This document shows positions 43,215-52,271 of a stretch of DNA of 64,000 bases, one piece after another. Made by a program: the position numbers and the translations under genes. The notes under the pieces were generated by a model, which had not been told where the DNA came from, ran no database searches, and was given only the letters and a program-made list of their open reading frames with translations. Each line of letters begins with the position of its first letter. The stretch's first letter is position 1. The DNA lies in NCBI RefSeq assembly GCF_014203545.1, contig NZ_JACHJG010000006.1, positions 357,249 to 421,248 on the forward strand, read 5' to 3'. The stretch is from Streptomyces netropsis. Lineage in GTDB: Bacteria > Actinomycetota > Actinomycetes > Streptomycetales > Streptomycetaceae.

Positions 43215-43625
43215 TCAGTAAGCACCATCTGATTCACCGACGCCACTGGCATCCCGCTCGCCGCCGCCCTGACCGGCGGCAACCGCAACGATGTCACCCG
43301 GCCCATCCCGCTGCTCGAAGCTGTGCCGCCGGTGCGGGGCAAGCGAGGCCGGCCCCGGCGCCGCCCGGACGCGGCGCTGGGCGACCGCAGCTATGACCGA
43401 CAAGTACCGCCGCCTGGTCTGGGGGCTCGGTACGAAGCCGCTGATCGCCCGCCGGGGCCTAGCACGGCTAGGGACTTGACGCCCAACGCGGGTTTGTGGA
43501 GCGCGCGTTCGCCCACCTGCACTGGTTTTGTCGTCTGCGGATCCGCTGGGAGGTTCGCGACGACATCCGCGAAGCCTTCCTCACCCTGGGATGTGCACTC
43601 ATCTGCTGGCGACGTCTGAACTCAT
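43215..43625 (+). pseudogene. IS5-family transposase remnant
   Basis: Frames in order give AAALTGGNRNDVTRPIPLLE, VRGKRGRPRRRPDAALGDRS, YRRLVWGLGTKPLIARRG and HLHWFCRLRIRWEVRDDIRE. The N-terminal third with the first Asp is gone and at least two frameshifts are present. It abuts the integrase remnant, whose N-terminal part it probably removed. Confidence 0.75.
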
Positions 43626-43639
43626 CGCAGAAGGGGTTC

Positions 43640-43860
43640 CTACCCATCGGCGTCGCCCCACTCGTGGACGACCACCTCGTCGCCGACAGACAGCTTCCCC
43701 GGCCGCACCACAGAGGACTTCACGCCGAACACCACGCCTCCGCTCGCCGGTAGCTTGCGAGCGTGCGCAGCGGCTCACACCCCTGCCGCGCCCGGCCTCC
43801 TGGTCGACCAGGGTGACCGCGCAGCGCACCGCGAGCTTGGCATAGCCCATTTCGGGGACC
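43640..43860 (-). pseudogene. MOSC-domain protein C-terminal remnant
   Basis: YAKLAVRCAVTLVDQ in one frame, LRTLASYRR in the next, and GGVVFGVKSSVVRPGKLSVG with DEVVVHEWGDADG to a TAG at 43640. This is the end of a MOSC (molybdenum-cofactor sulfurase C-terminal) protein with two frameshifts. Confidence 0.5.
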
Positions 43861-43975
43861 TCGGCCGCGTTGCAGTCGACCACGTAGCGGCCGCCGATGC
43901 CGTCCAGCAGCCGCGAGTTGGCCGCGAGCACAGCCGTGCCGGCACCGTGCCCGACCGTCTTGATTGAGTTAGGGC
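43855..43975 (-). pseudogene. Short-chain dehydrogenase C-terminal remnant
   Basis: About 30 residues, LAANSRLLDGIGGRYVVDCN, resembling the C-terminal segment of WW-oxidoreductase-like SDR proteins. It is fused in frame to the MOSC remnant, so the junction reflects a deletion. Confidence 0.4.
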
Positions 43976-44024
43976 GGGACGCTGCCGCGGCCTCCGAGGG
44001 CCGGAAGGAGCATGCCCAGGCGGG

Positions 44025-44381
44025 TCAGGGCTCGATGACCAGGCGCTCGATCAAGTCGTCGCGGAGGCTGAACTGATAGCGCAGATCGACACTGCCTCCG
44101 GGGAAGTTGCCTTCGAGGTGATGTGTGGCGACGTAGTGGGTCGGATCGGTCTGCTGCGCTTCGGTGAGTTCGATGGTGTAGGTGAATTCGGTGGCGGAGC
44201 GGTTCAGCCACTGTTCGATTGCAGCGGCGCCCTGGTACGTCCTGCCGTCGTCAGTCACCGTGGCGTCGCTGGTGAAAGCGGCGACTGCGGTCGCGGTGTC
44301 GTCGTGGTGGGCCCGCAGGTAGCGGGTGATCGTCTTGGGCAAGTTGCTCGGGGCGATGGTGTGGGGCTGATGGCTCGGCAT
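44025..44381 (-). CDS. SnoaL-like (NTF2-fold) protein
   Basis: 118 residues forming one cone-shaped NTF2/SnoaL domain: ITRYLRAHHDDTATAVAAF at the first helix, GRTYQGAAAIEQWL, and the last strands VATHHLEGNFPGGSVDLRYQ. Such proteins are isomerases, cyclases or binding proteins. It lies 24 bp after the SDR gene and is probably co-transcribed with it under the HxlR regulator. Confidence 0.82.
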   Translation of the reverse strand: MPSHQPHTIAPSNLPKTITRYLRAHHDDTATAVAAFTSDATVTDDGRTYQGAAAIEQWLNRSATEFTYTIELTEAQQTDPTHYVATHHLEGNFPGGSVDLRYQFSLRDDLIERLVIEP

Positions 44382-44405
44382 GACGGTCCTCGTGACTGTG
44401 GGGGC

Positions 44406-45191
44406 TCAGACGGTGGGGGTGGTGCCGCCGTCGATGACGTGTTCGGCGCCGACGATGGCCGAGGCGCGGTCGGAGACGAGGAAGGCGACGAGTTCAGCGA
44501 CTTCCTCCGGTCGGTTGGGGCGGCCGAGGGGAATGCCGCCGAGCGATTCCATGAGCCGGTCCAGGGCGGCTTCCCGGGTGACGCCGCCCTCCCGGGCGAT
44601 CCTGGCGACCAGGTGGTCTGCGGCGGTGGTCTGGATGAAGCCCGGTGAGACGGTGTTGACGCGGACGCCGTGCGGGGCGACCTCGTTGGCCAGGCCCTTG
44701 CTGTAGGTGGTCAGCGCCGCTTTGGCTGCTGCGTAGGCCAGGGTGCCGTTCCAGAGTGGCATGCGGCGCTGGATCGAGGTGACGTGCAGGATCACGCCCC
44801 TGCCGCTCGTGATCATGCCGGGCAGGAGGCCGCGGTCCAAGCGGACCGCGGCCAGCAGGTTCACGTTGAGCTCCTTGGCCCAGTCCTCCTCGCCGAGCGC
44901 CGCGAATCCGCCGGCCGGCGCCTCGGAGCCGCCGAGGGTGTGGACCAGGACGTCGACACCTCCCAGGCGTGCCTCCACTTCGACGATCACCCGATCGGTG
45001 CCATCAGCGGTCGAGAGGTCGGCGGCGATGAAGGTCTTTTCCTCGACTTCCTCGGGGCGACTGCGGCCGGTGACGAGCACGTCGGCGCCGGCGCCGGCGA
45101 GCCGTCGGGCGATGGCGGCTCCGGTGCCCTTGGTGCCGCCGGTGACCAGGGCACGGCGGCCTTCGAGTGATTCGTTGACGGGGCTGGTCAT
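44406..45191 (-). CDS. Short-chain dehydrogenase/reductase
   Basis: 261 residues. Cofactor motif TGGTKGTG (17-24), HTLGG in place of the usual NNAG, catalytic Ser in ILHVTSIQRR and YAAAKAALTTYSK. The C-terminal IVGAEHVIDGGTTPTV is typical. The variant SDR belongs to the group that keeps HTLGG. It is first of a two-gene operon, divergent from the HxlR regulator. Confidence 0.9.
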   Translation of the reverse strand: MTSPVNESLEGRRALVTGGTKGTGAAIARRLAGAGADVLVTGRSRPEEVEEKTFIAADLSTADGTDRVIVEVEARLGGVDVLVHTLGGSEAPAGGFAALGEEDWAKELNVNLLAAVRLDRGLLPGMITSGRGVILHVTSIQRRMPLWNGTLAYAAAKAALTTYSKGLANEVAPHGVRVNTVSPGFIQTTAADHLVARIAREGGVTREAALDRLMESLGGIPLGRPNRPEEVAELVAFLVSDRASAIVGAEHVIDGGTTPTV

Positions 45192-45230
45192 GGCGTCTTC
45201 CGATCCCTGGTGCGCACGTTCGGCACCACA

Positions 45231-45283
45231 CTCGGTTACTGCTAAAGTAGAAGCTACTCACTTCTACTTTAGCAGTAACCGAG
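45231..45283. promoter_or_regulatory. Operator candidate: 23-bp perfect inverted repeat, 7-base spacer
   Basis: The left arm, 45231-45253, contains GCTAAAGTAGAAG; the right arm, 45261-45283, is its exact complement. It fills the space between the divergent SDR and HxlR genes and ends 3 bases before the HxlR start codon. TA-rich CTACTTTAG halves are typical of HxlR-type sites. The promoters of both genes must overlap it. Confidence 0.7.
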
Positions 45284-45286
45284 GGG

Positions 45287-45814
45287 ATGGTCACCGTGGC
45301 GAGCCGCATCAGGCTGGAGGACCGGGAGTGCCCGCTGTCCACGACGGTGGAACACGTCGGTGAATGGTGGACGCTGCTGATCCTCCACGACGCCTTCGAC
45401 GGCTACACCCGCTTCGATCAGTTCCAGGAGAACCTGGGCATCTCCTCGAGCATGCTCACGGCCCGCCTGAAGACCCTCGTGACGGACGGATTGCTGGAGC
45501 GTCGGCCCTACCAGACCAATCCGGTCCGCCACGAGTACGTATTGACCGATCTCGGGCGCTCCCTGCGCCCGGTGATCGTCGCCCTGGCCGCGTGGGGCAA
45601 TTCCCGGCTGGAGCCGCACGAACGCAGCATGATTCTCGTCGACGCGGAAAGCGGCGAGGAGGTCCAGCCCGTAGTCGTCGACGCCAGGACCGGCCGGCGA
45701 CTCGACGACAGCCGTGCCTACGTCTTCGCAGCGGGCCCTGCGGCCAGCGACGCCATGCGCAGCCGCTACGCCCACCGGCGACCACTGCCAGTGGTCCCGA
45801 CGGCGGGTACGTAA
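45287..45814 (+). CDS. HxlR-family transcriptional regulator
   Basis: 175 residues with the HxlR winged HTH: CPLSTTVEHVGEWWTLLILH, FDQFQENLGISSSMLTARLK, and the wing LVTDGLLERRPYQTNPVRHE. HxlR proteins often sense quinones or aldehydes by cysteine oxidation; the N-terminal Cys15 is in the typical place. The start is unusual in that the operator repeat runs to within three bases of the ATG, leaving no room for a normal ribosome-binding site. Leaderless or internal GTG initiation is likely. Confidence 0.88.
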   Translation: MVTVASRIRLEDRECPLSTTVEHVGEWWTLLILHDAFDGYTRFDQFQENLGISSSMLTARLKTLVTDGLLERRPYQTNPVRHEYVLTDLGRSLRPVIVALAAWGNSRLEPHERSMILVDAESGEEVQPVVVDARTGRRLDDSRAYVFAAGPAASDAMRSRYAHRRPLPVVPTAGT

Positions 45815-45866
45815 GCGGGCCACCTCAAAGGACAGGTCGCCCGCACCCCGAGCCATCGCACGGTTG

Positions 45867-46789
45867 CTAGGGCCTGAGGACGATCTTGCCGTGGGTGTGG
45901 CGGCGTTCGAGCTCCGTGTAGGCCTCGCCGACTTGCGCCAGTGGGTAGACGTTCGCGATCGGCACCTCGAGCTGTCCGTCGGCGATCAGGCCGGCAAGCT
46001 CGGCGAGCACCTTGGCGCCCGGCCCGGCCGCGACCCCTCCGTCTGTCTTCACCCCGTGCTTCTCGGCGGCCGCGAAGTCGGCGATGGTGTCGACCCGATC
46101 GGTCGCGACGCCGAGGGTGAGGGCCAGCTCGACGTACCCGTCGCCGAAGGTGTCGAGGAAGGCGTCCACACCGCTGGGCGCGGCGGCCCTGATGCGGTCC
46201 GCGACGCCCTCGCCGTACGCGACCGGGATCGCCTCGTGGCTCTTCAGCCACGCGTGGTTGCTCTCGCTCGCCAGGCCGATCACCGTGGCCCCGGTACGGC
46301 GCGCGAGCTGGACGGCGAGCGAGCCGACTCCCCCGGCGGCTCCGGAGATGACGACGGTCTCGCCCTCCTTGGGCTGGACGGCGTGCACCGCCCCCCATGC
46401 GGTTACACCGACGACGTACAGGCTGCCGGCCACCTCCCATGGGACTTTCTCCGGCTTGCGTGTGAGGTCACCAGCCTCGACCAGGACCAGCTCGGCATGG
46501 GAGGCCCGCTTCTGGGTGAATCCGATCACCTCGTCGCCGGCCGAGAATCCGGCGACCCCGGCGCCGACCTCCTCGATGACCCCGGCGAGGTCGCTGCCCT
46601 GCCCGGACGGGAACGTCGACGGGAACAGGTCGCCAACGCCCCCGTGCGGATGACCGCCTCACTGGGGTTGATCCCGGCCGCTTTCACGCGTACGAGGACC
46701 TGCCCGTCCCCGGGCACCGGGCGTTCCACCTCGTCGACCCGCAACACGTCGACCCCGCCGAACTCGTCGTACCTGACCGCCTTGGGCAT
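45867..46789 (-). pseudogene. Zinc-type alcohol dehydrogenase/quinone oxidoreductase, one frameshift
   Basis: The N-terminal frame (MPKAVRYDEFGGVDVLRVDE to VIRTGA) and the C-terminal frame (VIGFTQKRASHAELVLVE, then GAAGGVGSLAVQLARRTGAT) together make a full NADPH:quinone-oxidoreductase-like protein of about 305 residues. The break is at a run of five C (46639-46643). One more base restores TGGVGDLFPSTFPSGQGSDL. It may be a true single-base deletion or a sequencing error. No zinc ligands are seen. Confidence 0.8.
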
Positions 46790-46831
46790 GATCTCTCTCC
46801 TTCGACTCTCCGAAGCTGACAGGGTTGTGGG

Positions 46832-47260
46832 CTACACCCGCCGGAGTTCGAGCACGGGAATGATGCGGATTCCGGCAGTCTGGCGTGCGTACTCGGCAAA
46901 GCCGGGGTAACGCCGCGCTTGCTCGGCGTAGATGCGGTCGCGTTCGGCGCCGACCAGTTCGCGGACGGTCACCTGGTAGGTCTCGGTGCCACGTTCGACG
47001 GTGCCCTCACCGGCGGCGGTCAGGTTGCGGTACCAATCCGGGTTGGTGGGTGCTCCGCCCTTGGTTGCGAAGACGTAGACGATGTCCGGCGCGGTGTCGT
47101 GCGGGAGGTACATCATCGGGCTGACGTGCTCCTGCCCGCTCTTGCGGCCGCGGTGACGGACGAGGACCAGCGGAGCGCCCTCGAAGACCCCACCGACACT
47201 GCCCTCGTTCGCGCGGAACTCCGCGATGGTCTTCGCGTTCCAGTCGAGTGCTTCGCTCAT
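46832..47260 (-). CDS. F420H2-dependent (Ddn-family) nitroreductase-like protein
   Basis: 142 residues with the Ddn split-barrel signature: GGVFEGAPLVLVRHRGRKSG, HVSPMMYLP, GGAPTNPDWYRNLTA, and ERDRIYAEQARRYPGFAEYA. These proteins use deazaflavin F420 to reduce quinones, nitroaromatics or other xenobiotics. It is next to a quinone-oxidoreductase-like gene and an FMN reductase, together forming a redox cluster beside a MarR regulator. Confidence 0.9.
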   Translation of the reverse strand: MSEALDWNAKTIAEFRANEGSVGGVFEGAPLVLVRHRGRKSGQEHVSPMMYLPHDTAPDIVYVFATKGGAPTNPDWYRNLTAAGEGTVERGTETYQVTVRELVGAERDRIYAEQARRYPGFAEYARQTAGIRIIPVLELRRV

Positions 47261-47351
47261 GACGAACTCCTGTCGTTCACGACGTCGCTGTCGAGGACAT
47301 GGCGGGACTTCTTGTGAGCCGCAAATGGGTGAACAGAGCCCGGCGGGCGGC

Positions 47352-47927
47352 TCAAGCGGCGACGGCCGAGGCTGAGCGCAGCGGTGCGAGCGCGGCGCTC
47401 CAGGCGATGACCTGGTCGAGCATCGTGTCCAGGGCGGGCAGGTTGTGCTCTCCGGGCTTGAAGACCCTGAAGTTCTCGAATTCGGTGATCATCGACAGTG
47501 CGACCTGCTGGCGTACGTCAGCCATCTGGAGCTCGGCGGCGACGGCGCGTAGGTGCTCGACGGCCCGGACGCCGCCGACCCCGCCGTAGGACACGAAGCC
47601 GACCGCCTTGTTGTTCCACTCGGCGTAGAGGTAGTCGATGGCGTTCTTGAGCACGCCGGGGATGCCGTGGTTGTACTCGGGTGTCACGATGACGAACCCG
47701 TCAAACGAGGCGATCTTGGCCGCCCATTGCCTGGTGTGCTCGTTCTGGTACTGGCCGAACATCGGCGGCATCGGCTCGTCGAAGTGCGGCAGGGGGTGGT
47801 CGCGGAGGTCGATGAGCTCGAACGTGGCGTCGTCGCGGCGCGAGGCGATGTCGAGCACCCACTTCGCGACCTGTTCGCCGTTGCGGTTGGGGCGGGTGCT
47901 GCCGAGGATGATGCCGATCTTGAGCAT
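47352..47927 (-). CDS. NAD(P)H-dependent FMN reductase (flavodoxin-like)
   Basis: 191 residues. The FMN phosphate loop is GIILGSTRPNRNGEQVAKW and the second flavin motif is VIVTPEYNHGIPGVLKNAID; FVSYGGVGGVRAVEHLR completes the NADPH_dep_FMN_red fold. It reduces FMN, quinones or azo compounds. It is divergent from a MarR regulator across a 112-bp gap containing a palindrome. Confidence 0.92.
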   Translation of the reverse strand: MLKIGIILGSTRPNRNGEQVAKWVLDIASRRDDATFELIDLRDHPLPHFDEPMPPMFGQYQNEHTRQWAAKIASFDGFVIVTPEYNHGIPGVLKNAIDYLYAEWNNKAVGFVSYGGVGGVRAVEHLRAVAAELQMADVRQQVALSMITEFENFRVFKPGEHNLPALDTMLDQVIAWSAALAPLRSASAVAA

Positions 47928-47994
47928 GACGGTTGCCTTCTCATCTGCGGCGCTTCGTCACGCGAAGTGCGTTGTCTGATAGATCGCATGCTGT

Positions 47995-48007
47995 ACAGAT
48001 GATCTGT
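47995..48007. promoter_or_regulatory. MarR operator candidate
   Basis: ACAGATGATCTGT, a perfect 13-bp palindrome with a central G, located 33 bp before the MarR start. CGTTGT and ACAACG lie on either side of the region as an outer inverted pair. Confidence 0.5.
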
Positions 48008-48039
48008 CCAACAACGAGTGGGCGGGTATCATTCCGGTT

Positions 48040-48564
48040 ATGGGCAGCAAGACACCGACCACGCCGGTCGACGGTGTCGACTTCACGGGGGACTTCGGTC
48101 TCTCCCTCCTCGTTCTGATGCGCGCGTACCGGACCGTCGTCGCGTCGGTCCTCGATGACGTCCCGCAGGGTGCCCGCGGCTATCAGACGCTCGCCGTGGT
48201 CGTCCGAGGTGAACAGCAAAATCAGCTGGCCCTGGCCACGTACCTGGGGATCGACCGCACGGTGATGACCTACCTGATCGACGACCTCGTCACGGCCGGC
48301 CTGGTCGAGCGCCGGCTCACCCCTGCCGATCGGCGCCAACGCAAGATCGTCGCCACCGCCCGCGGCGTCAGCACCCTCCAAGAGCTGCAGCGGCAGGTAC
48401 GGGAAGCCGAAGACCGGCTCCTTGAGGCACTCGATGAGAATGAGCGCCAAGCGTTCCGGAACCTGCTCAGCCGGATCGCCTGCGACGTCCGGGACATGGA
48501 CTTGGCCACTGCCCCCTGCGACGTCACATCCGACCCGTGCGACGTCGCCGAACCCGGGTCCTGA
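48040..48564 (+). CDS. MarR-family transcriptional regulator
   Basis: 174 residues. The winged HTH reads LALATYLGIDRTVMTYLIDD and LVERRLTPADRRQRKIVATA. It is divergent from the FMN reductase, which it probably represses, perhaps responding to quinone or oxidative stress. The C-terminal tail (DVTSDPCDVAEPG) is short and variable. Confidence 0.9.
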   Translation: MGSKTPTTPVDGVDFTGDFGLSLLVLMRAYRTVVASVLDDVPQGARGYQTLAVVVRGEQQNQLALATYLGIDRTVMTYLIDDLVTAGLVERRLTPADRRQRKIVATARGVSTLQELQRQVREAEDRLLEALDENERQAFRNLLSRIACDVRDMDLATAPCDVTSDPCDVAEPGS

Positions 48565-48717
48565 ACCTTGTTGCAGAAGGCTGGGTTCGGGCGTGCGGAT
48601 GTGGGCTCTGACCTGGCGGCCTGCACGTAGGTGGCTCCGCGCTGTTTGAGGAGGTCGGAGGCGAGGTGGGGCAGGGGGGCGGCTGGACGGTGGTTGACGA
48701 CAACGATCGGCCGGACA

Positions 48718-49251
48718 TCAAACCTTTCTCAGCGGGGCCGAGTTGAACGTCTCGCGGTACGCGCGGGGCGGTATTCCGACGTGGGCTTTGAACAGGGTCC
48801 GGAAGTTGGCCGGGGTGCCCAGGCCGCAGCGCCGTGCGACCGCTTCCACCGTCAGGTCGCTCGATTCCAGGAGTTCCCGTGCGAGGCCGAGCCTTGCGTC
48901 GAGCAGCCAACGCATGGGCGGTCGCCCGGTGTCGGCGTGAAAGCGTCGGATGAGGGTACGACGCGACATCCCTGCCTGGTGCGCAAACTGGTCGACGGTG
49001 AGCGGCTGGTGCAGGTTGTGCAGGGCCCACCCGTACACCGGCGCCGGTCCGTCATCCAGGTCGGGGGGCATCGGCAGGTCTACGAACTGGGCCTGGCCAC
49101 CCGCGCGGTGAGGCGCGGCGACCAGCAGACGTGCTCGCTGATTCGCCAGTCGGGTGCCGTGATCGCGGCGGATGAGGTGCAGGCACAGGTCGAGGACGAG
49201 GACGTGAGGGCCCGTTTCACGGAAATCCTGGCCGGCCAGTTCGAGCCGCAA
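48718..49251 (-). pseudogene. GlxA-family AraC regulator, N-terminal domain lost
   Basis: The C-terminal two-HTH AraC domain is complete (LTVDQFAHQAGMSRRTLIRR, LTVEAVARRCGLGTPANFRT). Ahead of it is only the last part of the DJ-1/PfpI sensor domain (LDLCLHLIRRDHGTRLAN, PHRAGGQAQFVDLP). The first 130 or so residues are missing and replaced directly by the 3' end of the GH15 gene 50 bp upstream. No good start exists. Confidence 0.7.
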
Positions 49252-49300
49252 GACATGATCGACAGTCTTACGCGACCGCCGTCCCGGTGGTGATGCTGCG

Positions 49301-51136
49301 TCAGCCCAGCGCGCGGTCGAGGTTGAAGGCGGCGCTGATCAGCGAGAGGTGGGTGAAGGCCTGGGGGAAGTTGCCCAGCTGTTCCCCGGTCGGGCCGATC
49401 TCCTCTGCGAACAGACCGAGGTGGTTGCCGTAGGTGAGCATCTTCTCGAAGGCGAGCCTGGCCTCCTCCAGCCGGCCTGCGCGGGCCAGCGCCTCCACGT
49501 ACCAGAAGGAGCAGATCGAGAAGGTGCCCTCGGGGCCGTGCAGGCCGTCCGGACTGGCGGTCGGGTCGTATCGGTATACCAGCGAGTCGGAGACCAGGTC
49601 CGTGGTGAGCGCGTCCAGGGTGGAGAGCCACTTGGGGTCGGTGGGCGAGATGAACTTGGCCATCGGCATCATCAGCAGCGAGGCGTCCAGCACGTGGTCG
49701 TCCAGCCCCCGGACGAACGCCCCTCGCTCGGCCGACCAGCCGCGCCGCATGATCTGCCGGTAGATCGCGTCCCGGGACTCCCGCCAGCGGGGCAGGTCCG
49801 CCGGCAGACCGCGGCGGTTCGCCATGCGCATCGCGCGCTCCAGCGCCACCCAGCACATCAGCCGCGAGTACACGAAGTTCCGCCGGCCCGCCCTGGTCTC
49901 CCACACCCCCTCGTCGGGCTGGTCCCAGTGCTCGCACAGCCAGTCCACCACGGCACCGACCTCGTCCCAGCGGTCACTGCTGATCGGCTGCCCCCACTTG
50001 TCGTAGAGGTAGATCGAGTCGATCAGCGCACCGTAGATGTCCAGCTGGAGCTGGCCGGTGGCGGCGTTGCCCACCCGGACCGGTGCGGAGCCGAGGTATC
50101 CCTCCAGGTACGGAAGCTCATATTCGGGCAGATCGATGCGTCCGTCGATGCCGTACATGATCTGCAACGGACCGCTCTCCCCCGTACCCCGCAGGATGCC
50201 CCGCTCGGAGAGGAACCCCATGAACGCCTCGGCCTCCGAGGTGAACCCCAGGCGCAGCATCGCGTAGACGCAGAAGGCCGCGTCGCGGACCCAGACGTAC
50301 CGGTAGTCCCAGTTGCGCTCGCCGCCGATCTGCTCGGGCAGGCTGGTGGTCGGTGCGGCGACGATCGCACCGGTCGGCGCGTAGGTGAGCAGCTTCAGCA
50401 CCAGCGCGGAGCGGTTCACCATCTCCCGCCACCGCCCGTGGTAGCGCGAACCGGCCAGCCAGTGGCGCCAGAACCGGACGGTCGCCTCGGCCTGCTCCTG
50501 CGCCTCGGCACGCGGACACGACCGGGCCGGGACGTCGTCGCCGATCTGGTCGAGGGCGAACACGTTGGACTCGCCCTCAAGGAGCTTGAAGTACGACCAC
50601 ACGTCCAGGCCGTCGCTCTCCAGGGGTGCGGTGGCGGTCAGCGCGAGCGTCAGTGACGGGGAGCGGAACACCGCCGTGTGGCCTTCGAGGTGCGTGGTGT
50701 GCGCTTCGGCGCCGTAGCCGAAGCGCGGGGCGATCCGCGCCCTGAACGGGAGGGTTCCGCGGACGCAGACCACCCGCCGGATCAGCCGGTGCCGGGCCGC
50801 CTCGCGCGACTCGTCGACCACGGGCATGAAGTCCTGGATCTCCGCCACCCCGTCCGCGGCGAAGAACCGCGTGATCAGCACGTTCGTGTCGGGGAAGTAG
50901 AACTGCCTGGTGCGGGTCGGGACCTCGGCGGCCAGCTCGAACGACCCGCCCCGGTCGGCGTCGAGGATGGACCCGAAGACGCTGGGCGCATCGAAGCGCG
51001 GGCAGCAGTACCAGTCGATGGTGCCGTCCGTGCCGACCAGGGCGGTCGTACGGAGATCGCCGATCAGGCCGTGCTGGGAGATCGGGATGTAACGGCAGCC
51101 GTCCGCCTGCTCGAAACGAGTCGTGTCGAACGCCAT
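49301..51136 (-). CDS. Glycoside hydrolase family 15 protein (trehalase/glucoamylase-like)
   Basis: 611 residues, cytoplasmic. An N-terminal super-beta-sandwich (about 1-270, opening HGLIGDLRTTALVGTDGTID) precedes the alpha/alpha-barrel with GGERNWDYRYVWVRDAAFCV and the GYLGSAPVRVGNAATGQLQL signature. Actinobacterial GH15 proteins of this length are often trehalases or glucan glucohydrolases. GGGAGG precedes ATG 51136. Monocistronic. Confidence 0.92.
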   Translation of the reverse strand: MAFDTTRFEQADGCRYIPISQHGLIGDLRTTALVGTDGTIDWYCCPRFDAPSVFGSILDADRGGSFELAAEVPTRTRQFYFPDTNVLITRFFAADGVAEIQDFMPVVDESREAARHRLIRRVVCVRGTLPFRARIAPRFGYGAEAHTTHLEGHTAVFRSPSLTLALTATAPLESDGLDVWSYFKLLEGESNVFALDQIGDDVPARSCPRAEAQEQAEATVRFWRHWLAGSRYHGRWREMVNRSALVLKLLTYAPTGAIVAAPTTSLPEQIGGERNWDYRYVWVRDAAFCVYAMLRLGFTSEAEAFMGFLSERGILRGTGESGPLQIMYGIDGRIDLPEYELPYLEGYLGSAPVRVGNAATGQLQLDIYGALIDSIYLYDKWGQPISSDRWDEVGAVVDWLCEHWDQPDEGVWETRAGRRNFVYSRLMCWVALERAMRMANRRGLPADLPRWRESRDAIYRQIMRRGWSAERGAFVRGLDDHVLDASLLMMPMAKFISPTDPKWLSTLDALTTDLVSDSLVYRYDPTASPDGLHGPEGTFSICSFWYVEALARAGRLEEARLAFEKMLTYGNHLGLFAEEIGPTGEQLGNFPQAFTHLSLISAAFNLDRALG

Positions 51137-51540
51137 ACCGGCCTCCCAGCTGCTGCGGCCCGGGCCTGGAGACGAAGCCTTGCTTTTCATGCTAGACCGC
51201 TACTCGGGGCGGGGGTCTGACAGAGCCGTGCGGACAGACTCGGCGGCCGACTCGCTTCAGGCGGCCGCCGGTGCTTCTCGGGGGGACGCGACTGCTTTCG
51301 CCGAGCGGTCGATCAATTCAGCCGACGCGGATCCGCAGACCCGCTTGGCTCCTGCTCCGGTGAACACCGGTGTCGACGTCGGGTGCCTCGGCTCGTGTCC
51401 GAGCCAGACCATGAACATGCCCAGATGGCGGGCGCCAGTGGTCCAGGCCCGGCTACTCTCCCCGCACCAGCGCAGATACAGGGAGATGGCCCCAGCGTAC
51501 GCCGCCGTCGTGGACTCCGCGCTGTCCCTGCCGAACCGCT

Positions 51541-51800
51541 GATGGCGCAGGCACTCGTCCGCCGCCTCGACGATGCGCAGTTCAAAGTCAAGATGAGCCG
51601 GGACGCGGCCGTGACCGCGCTTCGCCGGGTGGGCGACGTCCCCGAACCTGCGGCGGTGGGCGCCTGGCTGCGGATGATCGTACGGAACGGCTGTCGCTCG
51701 CTGTTGCGAGGCCCGGTTGCCGTCCGGCCGATGGACAGACTCCCTCTGCCCTCGGTGGAGTCCGGCCCGGAGCGGTGGCCGTGTGGCACCTCGCTACGTG
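51541..51800 (+). pseudogene. ECF sigma factor fragment (region 2)
   Basis: DAAVTALRRVGDVPEPAAVG and WLRMIVRNGCRSLLR with MDRLPLPSVESGPE match region 2 and the linker of an ECF sigma factor. The helix before it is altered (FKVKMSRD where AQDAVQD is expected) and region 4 is absent. Confidence 0.6.
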
Positions 51801-51947
51801 ACCAGCACCGAGAACGTCGGGCGGGCGATGATCGCGGTGGGCCGGCGGGAATCACCAGAATCAGGTGAGGACCGTTCACCTGCCCGGCGGGAACCTTTAA
51901 CAGGGGCGGGCAGTGGCGACGCCGCGGTCTGTGAAGGAGATGTCGCT

Positions 51948-52268
51948 GTGAGTATCCGTACGTCAGTCATCGAAGCGGAGGCCGCCGACCGGCTCGCCCT
52001 CCGCGAACTGATCGACGCCTACGCGCACTGCGCCGACCGGCGGGACGCCAAGGGCCAGATGCCCTGTTCACCGAGGACACCCACTTCGTGGTGTACATGG
52101 ATGCGAGGGACCCAGAGCCCGCGCGGGAGTTGCACGGCCGCAAGTCGCTGTCGCCGGTTTTCGATGCGCTCAACGCCTACGCGGCCACCATGCACTTCAA
52201 CGGGCAGAGCACGATCGAGCTGGAAGGCGATCGCGTGACAGGGGAAACCTACTGTCTGGCCCACCATC
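51948..52268 (+). pseudogene. SnoaL-like protein, frameshifted and truncated
   Basis: GTG 51948 with AAGGAG upstream begins SIRTSVIEAEAADRLALREL, then IDAYAHCADRRDAKGQM. A one-base deletion near 52060 moves the sense to another frame (VVYMDARDPEPARELHGRKS, FNGQSTIELEGDRVTGETYC). The gene stops at a junction with the LtrA fragment near 52268, losing the last strand. Confidence 0.75.
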
Positions 52269-52271
52269 TGA

